Below are positions 18,136 through 26,983 of a stretch of DNA of 64,000 bases, one piece after another (within the stretch, counting starts at the first letter, position 1; each line of letters opens with the position of its first letter). Under the pieces are notes generated by a model. That model made no database searches, was not told where the DNA came from, and saw only the letters and a program-made list of their open reading frames with translations. Source of the DNA: Eubacteriales bacterium (GTDB taxonomy: Bacteria; Bacillota; Clostridia; Lachnospirales; Lachnospiraceae); NCBI GenBank assembly GCA_030524745.1, contig JAUNGC010000005.1, positions 62,001 through 126,000 on the forward strand. Direction: 5' to 3'. The position numbers and the translations under genes are program-made.

Positions 18136-18164
18136 TTGAAAAAGGCTTATTGATACGATAAAAT
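18136..18164 (+). promoter_or_regulatory. Promoter of leuB-ilvD-ilvB-serC-serA operon
   Basis: TTGAAA (18136-18141), 17 bases, TAAAAT (18159-18164). The leader to leuB is about 65 bases. It has a weak GACTG/CAGTC hairpin but no T-box or leader-peptide attenuator that I can recognise. Confidence 0.6.
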
Positions 18165-18234
18165 GTAATTTAATGTAACAGTATAGACTTGTCTGGACTG
18201 TTATCATTTATCAGTCTGGAAGGAGGCTTATCAT

Positions 18235-19317
18235 ATGGAATTGAATATTGTCTGCATTCCCGGAGACGGGATCGGTCCTGAGATCGTGGCCGAAGCGAAG
18301 AAGGTTTTGAATAAAGTAGCGGACAAATATGGTCATGAAATAAAGTTTAAGGATATTTTAATGGGAGGCGCGTCCATCGATGTGCACGGAGTGCCGTTGA
18401 CCGACGAGGCGATCGCGGATGCAAAAGCGGCCGACGCGGTGCTGATGGGTTCCATCGGCGGAGATACCAATACCTCTCCCTGGTACCGGCTGTCGCCGGA
18501 TAAGAGACCGGAGGCGGGACTTCTGAAGATCCGCAAAGCGCTGAACCTGTTTGCGAATCTGCGCCCGGCATATCTTTATGAGGAACTTGCGGCGGCCTGT
18601 CCGTTAAAAGAGGAGATCAGCAGGGCCGGATTTGACATGCTGATTATGAGGGAACTGACCGGCGGCCTGTATTTCGGCGAGAGAAAGACCACGACGGAAA
18701 ACGGCGTGCGCAGAGCGGTCGATACGCTGACCTATGACGAGAATGAAATCAGAAGAATTGCAATCAAGGGCTTTGAAATCGCAAGAAAAAGAAGGCATAA
18801 AGTGACCAGCGTGGATAAGGCAAACGTGCTGGATTCTTCCAGGCTGTGGAGAGCGGTGGTCAACGAGGTGGCGAAGGATTACCCTGATGTGACCGTGGAG
18901 CACATGCTGGTGGATAACTGCGCGATGCAGCTTGTGAAGGACCCGGCGCAGTTCGACGTGATTCTGACGGAGAATATGTTCGGGGATATTTTGTCCGACG
19001 AGGCGAGCATGGTGACGGGTTCCATCGGGATGCTTTCCTCTGCCAGCTTAAACGATACGAAATTCGGCTTATACGAGCCCAGTCACGGCAGCGCGCCGGA
19101 TATCGCGGGACAGGATATTGCAAATCCGATTGCGACCGTGCTGAGCGCCGCCATGATGCTGCGCTATTCCTTCGATCTGGATCAGGAAGCGGATGCGGTT
19201 GAGAATGCGGTGCGGCAGGTATTAAAGGACGGTTACCGGACAGGAGACATTATGTCGGAGGGCTGTGTGAAGGTAGGCTGTAAGCAGATGGGCGATCTGC
19301 TGGCACAGCGCATTTGA
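18235..19317 (+). CDS. leuB: 3-isopropylmalate dehydrogenase
   Basis: A 360-residue enzyme that oxidises and decarboxylates 3-isopropylmalate in leucine synthesis. Visible motifs are [29 protein letters not shown] (substrate loop), the metal-binding region [16 protein letters not shown], and [15 protein letters not shown]. Length matches the family. It opens the operon; leuA and leuCD are not present. The ATG follows GGAGG by ten bases. Confidence 0.96.
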   Translation: MELNIVCIPGDGIGPEIVAEAKKVLNKVADKYGHEIKFKDILMGGASIDVHGVPLTDEAIADAKAADAVLMGSIGGDTNTSPWYRLSPDKRPEAGLLKIRKALNLFANLRPAYLYEELAAACPLKEEISRAGFDMLIMRELTGGLYFGERKTTTENGVRRAVDTLTYDENEIRRIAIKGFEIARKRRHKVTSVDKANVLDSSRLWRAVVNEVAKDYPDVTVEHMLVDNCAMQLVKDPAQFDVILTENMFGDILSDEASMVTGSIGMLSSASLNDTKFGLYEPSHGSAPDIAGQDIANPIATVLSAAMMLRYSFDLDQEADAVENAVRQVLKDGYRTGDIMSEGCVKVGCKQMGDLLAQRI

Positions 19318-19390
19318 AGGAAAAAAGCCCGGACTTTTGGAAAAAAGAGAAAGAAAGCGCCCTGCCAGGGGCCGAGTGGAGGACGAGGAT

Positions 19391-21055
19391 ATGAAAAGTG
19401 ATAATGTGACAAAGGGCGTGCAGCAGGCGCCGCACAGAAGCTTATTTAATGCGCTGGGATATACGGAGGAGGAGAGAAACAGACCGTTGATCGGTATTGT
19501 CAGTTCCTATAACGAGATCGTGCCCGGTCATATGAATCTGGATAAAATTACGGAAGCGGTGAAAATGGGTGTTGCCATGGCTGGCGGAACGCCCATTGTA
19601 TTCCCTGCAATCGCGGTCTGCGACGGCATCGCCATGGGACATGTGGGCATGAAATACTCCCTGGTGACCCGGGATCTGATCTGCGACAGCACCGAATGTA
19701 TGGCGCTGGCCCATCAGTTTGACGGTCTGGTGTGCATCCCCAACTGCGACAAGAACGTGCCCGGCCTTTTAATGGCGGCGGCACGGGTGAATATTCCCAC
19801 CATTTTCGTATCCGGCGGCCCTATGCTTGCAGGGCGCGTGAAAGGGGAAAAGAAGAGCCTTTCTTCCATGTTTGAGGCGGTCGGCTCCGTGGCGGCAGGC
19901 ACCATGACGCTGGAGGATCTGGCGGAATTTGAAGAAAAGGTGTGCCCCACATGCGGTTCCTGCTCCGGCATGTATACCGCAAACTCCATGAACTGTCTGA
20001 CGGAGGCGCTGGGCATGGGGCTGAAAGGAAACGGCACCATTCCCGCGGTTTACTCTGAGAGAATTCGTCTGGCAAAGCATGCCGGCATGAAGATTATGGA
20101 ACTGGTGGAGAAAAATATCCGGCCCCGTGATATCATGACGAAGGATGCGTTCATGAACGCGCTGACCGTGGATATGGCGCTGGGCTGTTCCACAAACTCC
20201 ATGCTGCATCTGCCTGCAATCGCGCATGAGGCGGGCGTGGAACTGAACATGGAAATCGCAAACGAACTGTCCGCAAAGACGCCTAACCTCTGCCATCTGG
20301 CGCCCGCAGGACCCACTTATATGGAAGATTTAAACGAGGCGGGCGGCGTTTACGCGGTGATGAACGAGTTGAATAAAAAGGGACTGCTGCATACGGATTT
20401 GATGACCGTAACAGGAAAGACCGTAGGCGAGAACATTGCCGGATGTATCAATAAGAATCCGGAAGTCATCCGTCCGGTGGAAAATCCCTATTCCCAGACC
20501 GGCGGCATTGCGGTGCTGAAAGGAAATCTGGCTCCCGACACAGGCGTTGTAAAGCGCAGCGCCGTCGTTCCCGAAATGATGGTGCATGAAGGACCGGCCC
20601 GCGTCTTTGACTGCGAAGAGGATGCGATTGCAGCGATCAAGGGCGGAAAGATTGTGGCAGGCGACGTTGTCGTCATTCGCTATGAAGGACCCAAAGGCGG
20701 CCCCGGCATGAGAGAAATGCTCAATCCCACTTCCGCAATCGCCGGCATGGGGCTCGGCTCCAGCGTGGCGCTGATTACGGACGGACGTTTTTCCGGCGCA
20801 TCCAGAGGCGCATCCATCGGGCATGTTTCTCCGGAAGCGGCTGTCGGCGGACCGATCGCGCTGGTGGAAGAGGGCGATATCATCAGCATCAATATTCCGG
20901 AAAATAAGCTGGATGTGAAGATTTCCGATGAAGAGATGGCGGCAAGAAAGGCGAAATGGCAGCCAAGAGAGCCGAAGGTGACGACCGGCTATCTGGCAAG
21001 ATATCGTGAAATGGTCACCAGCGGCAACAGAGGCGCTATTTTGGAGATAAGATAG
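19391..21055 (+). CDS. ilvD: Dihydroxy-acid dehydratase
   Basis: A 554-residue Fe-S enzyme that makes the 2-keto acids of valine and isoleucine synthesis. Cluster and metal cysteines lie in [14 protein letters not shown] and [37 protein letters not shown] near the C-terminus is the family signature. The ATG follows GAGGACGAGG; the frame is open 18 codons further up without support. It is the second gene of the operon, 73 bases after leuB. Confidence 0.97.
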   Translation: MKSDNVTKGVQQAPHRSLFNALGYTEEERNRPLIGIVSSYNEIVPGHMNLDKITEAVKMGVAMAGGTPIVFPAIAVCDGIAMGHVGMKYSLVTRDLICDSTECMALAHQFDGLVCIPNCDKNVPGLLMAAARVNIPTIFVSGGPMLAGRVKGEKKSLSSMFEAVGSVAAGTMTLEDLAEFEEKVCPTCGSCSGMYTANSMNCLTEALGMGLKGNGTIPAVYSERIRLAKHAGMKIMELVEKNIRPRDIMTKDAFMNALTVDMALGCSTNSMLHLPAIAHEAGVELNMEIANELSAKTPNLCHLAPAGPTYMEDLNEAGGVYAVMNELNKKGLLHTDLMTVTGKTVGENIAGCINKNPEVIRPVENPYSQTGGIAVLKGNLAPDTGVVKRSAVVPEMMVHEGPARVFDCEEDAIAAIKGGKIVAGDVVVIRYEGPKGGPGMREMLNPTSAIAGMGLGSSVALITDGRFSGASRGASIGHVSPEAAVGGPIALVEEGDIISINIPENKLDVKISDEEMAARKAKWQPREPKVTTGYLARYREMVTSGNRGAILEIR

Positions 21056-21079
21056 TTGTAAAGGATGGGGAGAATACAT

Positions 21080-22759
21080 ATGTTATTAACAGGTGCGGAA
21101 ATCATCGTGGAATGTTTAAAAGAACAGGGCGTGGATACGGTCTTCGGCTATCCGGGCGGCACGATTCTGAATGTATACGATGCGCTTTACAAACACAGCG
21201 ACGAGATTTTTCATGTCTTGACCTCTCATGAGCAGGGAGCGGCCCACGCGGCGGACGGGTATGCCAGAGCGACGGGAAAGGTCGGCGTCTGCATGGCGAC
21301 CAGCGGCCCCGGCGCGACAAATCTGGTTACGGGAATTGCGACTGCATATATGGACAGTGTGCCGATGGTGGCGATTACGGCGAATGTGAATCTGCCGCTT
21401 TTGGGAAAGGACACCTTTCAGGAGGTGGACATCGCAGGCGTAACCATGCCGATCACGAAGCATGGCTATATTGTAAAGGATGTCAATATTCTGGCACAGA
21501 CGATCCGCAAGGCATTCCAGATCGCGCGTTCCGGCAGACCGGGACCGGTGCTGGTGGACGTGACCAAGGACGTGACGGCCAATACCTGCGAATTTGAGCC
21601 GATGAAACCGGCAGCGCCGGAACGCGTCAGCAAATACGCGCCGGAAGATATCGAAAAAGCGCTGGAACTGATTCAAAATGCGAAGAAGCCCTTTATCTAT
21701 CTGGGCGGCGGCGCGATTCTTTCCGGCGCGGCGGACGAAGTGCGCGAGTTCGCCAAAAAGCTGGATGCGCCCGTCTGCGATACGCTGATGGGAAAAGGGG
21801 CGTATGACGGATACGATCCCCTTTATACCGGCATGATCGGCATGCACGGGACCAAGGCGTCCAATCTGGGCGTGAGCGAGTGCGACCTGCTGGTGGCGCT
21901 GGGCGCGCGTTTTTCCGACCGTGTGGTGGGAAATGCGGCGAAATTTGCCAGCAATGCGAAGGTGCTGCATATCGATATCGATGCGGCGGAGATCAATAAG
22001 AATATCAAAGCGGATGTGGCCGTAGTGGGGGATCTGAAAACCGTTCTTCAGGAATTAAACAGCCGTATGGACCAGGCAGACCATACAGAATGGACTGACC
22101 ATGTGAAGGCGCTGAAGGAAAAATATCCTCTCAAATACGAGGAATCCCAGTTGAGTTGTCCTTACGTGATAGAAGAACTGGACCGCATTACAAAGGGAGA
22201 AGCGATTGTTTCCACCGATGTGGGACAGCATCAGATGTGGGCCGCGCAGTTTTATCATTATACAAAGCCGAGAACCTTCCTTTCTTCCGGCGGACTGGGA
22301 ACCATGGGCTATGGCCTGGGAGCCTGTATCGGCGCGAAGATGGGACGGCCTGAAAAAATATGCGTCAACATTGCGGGCGACGGGTGCTTCCGCATGAATA
22401 TGAACGAACTGGCGACGGCGAGCCGCTATAATATTCCGGTCATTCAGATTGTTATCAACAATCATGTGCTGGGAATGGTTCGTCAGTGGCAGACCTTATT
22501 CTACGGACAGCGTTATTCCCAGACCGTGCTGGAGGACGCCGTGGATTTCTGTAAAGTGGCGGAAGGACTGGGCTGTACGGCGATCCGCGTGACGAAAAAG
22601 GAAGAGGTCGCGCCTGCTATCGAGAAGGCGATTGCGCTGCAGAAGCCTGTGATGATCGAGTGCGTCATTCCCAAGGATGATAAGGTATTCCCGATGGTGC
22701 CCGCAGGAGCGGCGATCAGCGAAGTGTTCGACGGAGACGATCTGGCGGCAAAAAAATAA
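21080..22759 (+). CDS. ilvB: Acetolactate synthase large (catalytic) subunit
   Basis: A 559-residue ThDP enzyme. The N-terminal domain has VDTVFGYPGGTILNVYDAL with the catalytic Glu in SHEQGAAHAADGYARATGK. The C-terminal ThDP motif is NIAGDGCFRMNMNELATASRYN-like (GDG...N). The biosynthetic type is supported by the ilvD neighbour. It condenses pyruvate to acetolactate or acetohydroxybutyrate. The regulatory small subunit gene ilvN, often adjacent, is absent, and serC follows instead. GGGGAGAA lies six bases before the ATG. Confidence 0.95.
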   Translation: MLLTGAEIIVECLKEQGVDTVFGYPGGTILNVYDALYKHSDEIFHVLTSHEQGAAHAADGYARATGKVGVCMATSGPGATNLVTGIATAYMDSVPMVAITANVNLPLLGKDTFQEVDIAGVTMPITKHGYIVKDVNILAQTIRKAFQIARSGRPGPVLVDVTKDVTANTCEFEPMKPAAPERVSKYAPEDIEKALELIQNAKKPFIYLGGGAILSGAADEVREFAKKLDAPVCDTLMGKGAYDGYDPLYTGMIGMHGTKASNLGVSECDLLVALGARFSDRVVGNAAKFASNAKVLHIDIDAAEINKNIKADVAVVGDLKTVLQELNSRMDQADHTEWTDHVKALKEKYPLKYEESQLSCPYVIEELDRITKGEAIVSTDVGQHQMWAAQFYHYTKPRTFLSSGGLGTMGYGLGACIGAKMGRPEKICVNIAGDGCFRMNMNELATASRYNIPVIQIVINNHVLGMVRQWQTLFYGQRYSQTVLEDAVDFCKVAEGLGCTAIRVTKKEEVAPAIEKAIALQKPVMIECVIPKDDKVFPMVPAGAAISEVFDGDDLAAKK

Positions 22760-22782
22760 AATCAAATTTGAGGAGGAGAAAG

Positions 22783-23865
22783 ATGTCGAGAGTTTACAAT
22801 TTTTCGGCGGGACCGGCGGTCCTTCCGGAGGAAGTTTTGAAAGAAGCGGCGGAAGAAATGCTGGATTATAAGGGCTGCGGCATGTCCGTTATGGAGATGA
22901 GCCATCGTTCCAAAATGTTTGAAACGATCATCAACGAAGCGGAGGCAGACCTGCGGGAACTGATGAATATTCCGGATAATTATAAGGTGCTGTTTCTGCA
23001 GGGCGGCGCAAGCCAGCAGTTTGCCATGATCCCCATGAATCTTATGAAAAACGGTGTGGCGGACTATATCATCACCGGCCAGTGGGCGAAGAAGGCATAC
23101 AAGGAAGCCTGCATTTACGGCAACGCGAAGGCGGTCGCTTCTTCCGAGGACCAGACATTTTCTTATATTCCCGATTGCTCCGATCTGCCCATCGACGAGG
23201 ATGCGGACTATGTTTACATATGTGAAAACAATACCATTTACGGGACAAAATTCAAAACATTGCCCAATACCAAGGGGAAAACGCTGGTTTCCGACGTCTC
23301 TTCCTGCTTTTTATCCGAGCCTGTGGATGTGACGAAATACGGCGTGATTTACGGCGGCGTGCAGAAGAATGTCGGCCCTGCCGGCGTGGTAATCGTCATC
23401 ATCCGGGAAGACCTGATCACGGAAGACGTGCTTCCGGGAACCCCTACCATGCTTCGCTATAAGACTCATGCGGACGCGGATTCTCTGTACAATACGCCCC
23501 CCGCATACGGAATCTATATCTGCGGCAAGGTATTTAAGTGGCTCAAAGCCCAGGGCGGTCTGGAAGCAATGAAAGAGCGCAACGAAAAGAAGGCGAAGAT
23601 TCTGTACGATTTCCTGGACGAGAGCAGGCTGTTTAAGGGAACGGTGAGAAAAGAAGACCGCTCTTTGATGAATGTGCCTTTTGTGACAGGGAATGCGGAA
23701 CTGGATGCGAAGTTTGTCAAAGAAGCGAAGGCGGCCGGTTTTGAGAACCTCAAAGGACACCGCAGCGTCGGCGGCATGCGCGCAAGCATTTATAATGCAA
23801 TGCCTATGGAAGGCGTGGAGAAACTGGTTGCGTTCATGAAGAAATTTGAAGAAGAAAATCTGTAA
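22783..23865 (+). CDS. serC: Phosphoserine aminotransferase
   Basis: A 360-residue class V PLP enzyme that makes 3-phosphoserine from 3-phosphohydroxypyruvate. The N-terminus RVYNFSAGPAVLPEEVLKEA and GMSVMEMSHRSK are diagnostic, and VIYGGVQKNVGPAGVVIVI holds the PLP lysine (QKN). GHRSVGGMRASIYNAMP closes the family pattern. AGGAGGAG precedes the ATG closely. It sits directly before serA. Confidence 0.97.
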   Translation: MSRVYNFSAGPAVLPEEVLKEAAEEMLDYKGCGMSVMEMSHRSKMFETIINEAEADLRELMNIPDNYKVLFLQGGASQQFAMIPMNLMKNGVADYIITGQWAKKAYKEACIYGNAKAVASSEDQTFSYIPDCSDLPIDEDADYVYICENNTIYGTKFKTLPNTKGKTLVSDVSSCFLSEPVDVTKYGVIYGGVQKNVGPAGVVIVIIREDLITEDVLPGTPTMLRYKTHADADSLYNTPPAYGIYICGKVFKWLKAQGGLEAMKERNEKKAKILYDFLDESRLFKGTVRKEDRSLMNVPFVTGNAELDAKFVKEAKAAGFENLKGHRSVGGMRASIYNAMPMEGVEKLVAFMKKFEEENL

Positions 23866-23888
23866 GGGCCTGCGGGAAGGAGAAAACG

Positions 23889-25052
23889 ATGTATCGTTAT
23901 TTATGCTTGAATCCGATTGCAAAGACGGGACTTGATAATTTTACCGATGATTATAAAAAGACGGAGGAGATGACGGAAGCCGACGGCATTCTGGTCAGAA
24001 GCGCCTCCATGCATGAAATGGAATTGCCGGATAATCTGCTGGCGATCGCCCGGGCGGGCGCAGGCGTCAACAATATTCCGCTGGATAAGTGCGCGCAGAA
24101 GGGAATCGTCGTTTTCAATACGCCCGGCGCAAACGCGAACGGCGTAAAGGAACTGGTGATTGCCGGTATGCTTCTCGCATGCCGCGACGTGGTGGAAGGC
24201 ATCAACTGGGTAAAAGAAAACCAGGAAGACAGCAATATCGCCAAAGATGCGGAGAAGGAAAAGAAAAAATTCGCCGGCACGGAAGTGATGGGAAAACGCC
24301 TGGGGATTATCGGACTTGGCGCGATCGGCGTGAAAGTCGCCAATGTGGCAAGACATCTGGGCATGGAGGTTCTGGGCTACGATCCGTATGTATCCGTGGC
24401 CGCTGCGTGGAGTTTAAGCCGCGACGTAAAACACGTGCTGGATGTGAACGAGATTTATGAACAGTGCGATTTCATCACGATCCATGTGCCTCTGATGGAC
24501 GCTACGAAAGGAATGATTAATGCGGACGCGATTTCCCGCATGAAGGACGGCGTCGTCATATTAAACTTCGCGCGGGATCTGTTGGTGGACGAGGCCGCTG
24601 TGATGGACGGCATCGCTTCCGGCAAGGTGAGAAGATATGTTTCCGACTTTCCCAATCCCGTTACGGCAGGAAAGCCCGGCTGTATTGTGATTCCCCATCT
24701 GGGCGCATCCACGGAAGAATCGGAAGAAAACTGCGCGGTGATGGCGGTAAAGGAATTGAAGGATTATCTGGAGAACGGAACGATTTCCCACAGCGTCAAT
24801 TATCCTGACTGCGATATGGGAATCTGCACATCGGCGTCCAGAATTGTGATTTTCCATAAAAATATCGCCAATATGATTGCGAAATTCACATCCGTCATGG
24901 GATGGAACAATTTAAATATTGCGAATATGATGAACCGGTCGAAGGGAGATGTGGCATATACCATGCTGGATCTGGAATCGCCTGCGAATGAAAGTATTGT
25001 GACGCAGTTAAAGACGATCGACGGGGTGTTCCGCGTCAGAGTCGTAAAATGA
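23889..25052 (+). CDS. serA: D-3-phosphoglycerate dehydrogenase with C-terminal ACT domain
   Basis: A 387-residue NAD enzyme that commits 3-phosphoglycerate to serine. The Rossmann motif is GLGAIGVKVANVARHLGMEVLGYD. The catalytic Arg lies in NFARDLLVDE and the His in IPHLGASTEESEENCAVMA. Residues from about 315 form a single ACT domain (NNLNIANMMNRSKGDVAYTMLDL), the likely serine sensor. It is the last gene of the operon. No serB phosphatase follows; the next same-strand gene is DUF1015. Confidence 0.95.
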   Translation: MYRYLCLNPIAKTGLDNFTDDYKKTEEMTEADGILVRSASMHEMELPDNLLAIARAGAGVNNIPLDKCAQKGIVVFNTPGANANGVKELVIAGMLLACRDVVEGINWVKENQEDSNIAKDAEKEKKKFAGTEVMGKRLGIIGLGAIGVKVANVARHLGMEVLGYDPYVSVAAAWSLSRDVKHVLDVNEIYEQCDFITIHVPLMDATKGMINADAISRMKDGVVILNFARDLLVDEAAVMDGIASGKVRRYVSDFPNPVTAGKPGCIVIPHLGASTEESEENCAVMAVKELKDYLENGTISHSVNYPDCDMGICTSASRIVIFHKNIANMIAKFTSVMGWNNLNIANMMNRSKGDVAYTMLDLESPANESIVTQLKTIDGVFRVRVVK

Positions 25053-25131
25053 GCCGGCGTTTGAAATGTGAGCAATTAAGGAAATGATCCAGAGGAGTCC
25101 GTCCTGAAAGAAAGACGGTTCCTGAAAATAA

Positions 25132-25199
25132 AAACCAGGCGTATTTCTATCTTCGCTGCCCAAGGGAGCGGTGAACGGAAATACGTCTGGTTTTTTAGC
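25132..25199 (+). terminator. Terminator after serA
   Basis: AAACCAGGCGTATTTC (25132-25147) pairs with GAAATACGTCTGGTTT (25178-25193) with one mismatch, then TTTTTT. The 30-base loop holds a further small CGCTGCC/GGAGCGG pairing. An extra CCGTC/GACGG hairpin precedes it at about 25099-25119. Confidence 0.85.
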
Positions 25200-25216
25200 A
25201 TAAATGATTGACCAAA

Positions 25217-25498
25217 TCAGTCAAAACGAAGAACGGAGTTATTGCCCTCCAGATCCGCCATCGCTTCCCGCATTTTCTGGTCGCTGGCAACAAAAGCCTC
25301 GTTCGCAAGGTCCATATATTTGATGAAAATATCCTCGACGGCGGCATTTTGCTCCTTTGCGATTGTCTCAAAAATCGGCATCATTTTGTCAAGCTGTACG
25401 GAAACCTGGGTCTTTTGCGGGTCAAGATCGGGCATGACCTCATTTGCATAGCTGGTGATGCGGTCTAAAAATTCCTTGTCTTCTTTGCTCATAGCCAT
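25217..25498 (-). CDS. Small helical hypothetical protein
   Basis: A 93-residue acidic protein predicted to be almost all helix (SKEDKEFLDRITSYANEVM, IFIKYMDLANEAFVASDQKMREAM). I do not recognise a family. No signal peptide or membrane segment. The start MAMSKEDK at 25498 is preceded by AGAGG; another ATG six bases in is possible. The frame is open further up, to 25579, without support. It faces the serA operon and shares the DUF1015 upstream region on its other side. The coding frame is convincing by codon pattern, but function cannot be told. Confidence 0.65.
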   Translation of the reverse strand: MAMSKEDKEFLDRITSYANEVMPDLDPQKTQVSVQLDKMMPIFETIAKEQNAAVEDIFIKYMDLANEAFVASDQKMREAMADLEGNNSVLRFD

Positions 25499-25604
25499 TT
25501 TGAAAATCATCCTCTTTCTGTGTCTGTGTAAACAGTAACCGGCGGCGTTATAGTTCCCTTCGCGGCCGGCTGCTCTCATATTTTTCTTTCCACCATTTTA
25601 ACAC

Positions 25605-25633
25605 TTGCGTATTATCCTGTCAAAATGTAAAAT
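25605..25633 (+). promoter_or_regulatory. Promoter of DUF1015 gene
   Basis: TTGCGT (25605-25610), 17 bases, TAAAAT (25628-25633), 37 bases before the ATG. The -10 is good and the -35 fair. Confidence 0.5.
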
Positions 25634-25669
25634 GGAGATAGAAATAAATCGGGTTTATGGAGAAAATAT

Positions 25670-26893
25670 ATGGCAGAAATCAGACCATTTCAGGCAATCA
25701 GGCCTCAAAAAGGATACGAAAGCAAAATAGCCGCGCTACCGTACGACGTTTTTTCCCTGCAGGAAGCGAGAGCGGAAGTGCAAAAGCAGCCGCTGTCTTT
25801 CCTGGCGGTTGACCGGCCGGAAACGATTGCCGGAAAAGAGGAAAATATTTATGAAAAAGCGGGAAATCTGTTATGGAAACAGATCAAAGACGGCAATTAT
25901 GTGCAGGATGAGCAGCCCTGTTATTACATTTATGAACTGACGGATCAGGGCCGCAGCCAGACGGGGATCGGCGCTTTGACCAGCGTGGACGACTATTTAA
26001 ACGGCGTGACGCGCAGGCATGAAAATACCAGGGCGGACAAGGAAGCGGACAGAGTGAGCCACGTGCAGTCATGTAAAGCGCAGACCGGCCCCATTTTTCT
26101 GGCCTATCGGGCGAAAGAGGAGATCGGGGCGATTGTGAAAGAAATCAAAGAAATCCAAAAACCTGTTTATGATTTTACATCTTCTGACGGCGTCAGGCAT
26201 CGCATGTGGCCAGTGGAAGATGTGGAAACGATAGAAACGCTTTATGAGGCCTTCGAAAACGTGGAGAACTTTTATATCGCGGACGGACATCACCGCTGTG
26301 CGGCGGCTGTTTCCTATGCGCTGAAGATGCGGCGGGAAAATCCGTCCTATTCGGGCGAGGAGCCGTGGAATTTCATTTTGTCCGTGCTCTTTCCCGATGA
26401 AGAGTTGAAGATTCTGGATTACAACCGTGTGGTCCGGGATCTCAACGGTATGAGCGAAAAACAGTTTTTGAGCGGCCTTGGCAAATATTTTGAAGTGGAG
26501 TTTGCAGGAAGCGAGGCGGTTTCTCCCAAAGAAAAGGGCGTCTTTGGCATGTATTTAAAGGACGGTTGGTATACGCTGTATATCCGGAAGGAAAACATGA
26601 GCGATGATCCGGTGGAAGGACTGGATGTTTCGCTGCTGCAGCAATATCTGCTGGCTCCTGTGCTTGGCATTCTGGAACCGCGCACGGACAAAAGAATTTC
26701 GTTTGTGGGAGGCATCCGCGGATTGTCAGAACTGGAACGGCTTGTGGATCAAAACGGCGGCGCGGCCTTTTCCATGTATCCTACGGCGATTGAAGAATTG
26801 TTTGCGGTGGCCGACGCAGGCAGGCTGATGCCGCCAAAGTCCACATGGTTTGAACCCAAACTCCGCAGCGGACTGCTGATTTATCCGCTTTGA
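25670..26893 (+). CDS. DUF1015 family protein, serC-serA neighbour
   Basis: A 407-residue cytosolic protein of the DUF1015/COG4198 family: IRPFQAIRPQKGYESKIAALPYDVFS at the start and YFIADGHHRCAAA-like centre, here FYIADGHHRCAAAVSY with D205, H207, H208, R209. The DGHHR motif recalls the ParB/SerK fold, in which archaeal SerK and staphylococcal SbnI phosphorylate free serine. In many clostridia this gene follows serC and serA, as it does here. A role in the phosphoserine branch is therefore plausible but not proven. It has its own promoter and is separated from serA by a terminator and an opposite gene. Confidence 0.85.
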   Translation: MAEIRPFQAIRPQKGYESKIAALPYDVFSLQEARAEVQKQPLSFLAVDRPETIAGKEENIYEKAGNLLWKQIKDGNYVQDEQPCYYIYELTDQGRSQTGIGALTSVDDYLNGVTRRHENTRADKEADRVSHVQSCKAQTGPIFLAYRAKEEIGAIVKEIKEIQKPVYDFTSSDGVRHRMWPVEDVETIETLYEAFENVENFYIADGHHRCAAAVSYALKMRRENPSYSGEEPWNFILSVLFPDEELKILDYNRVVRDLNGMSEKQFLSGLGKYFEVEFAGSEAVSPKEKGVFGMYLKDGWYTLYIRKENMSDDPVEGLDVSLLQQYLLAPVLGILEPRTDKRISFVGGIRGLSELERLVDQNGGAAFSMYPTAIEELFAVADAGRLMPPKSTWFEPKLRSGLLIYPL

Positions 26894-26983
26894 ACCGGAA
26901 TTTGTTAAAAATGCGCGGCTTGAAAGGCCGTATCTGTCGTCTGACAAGGCGACTATAAAAAAGAATTGCAGGAGGGCGTTACG

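Noticed and set aside
18165-18234. T-box or leader attenuator before leuB
   Set aside because: The leader is only about 65 bases, with no T-box sequence, codon run or terminator hairpin.
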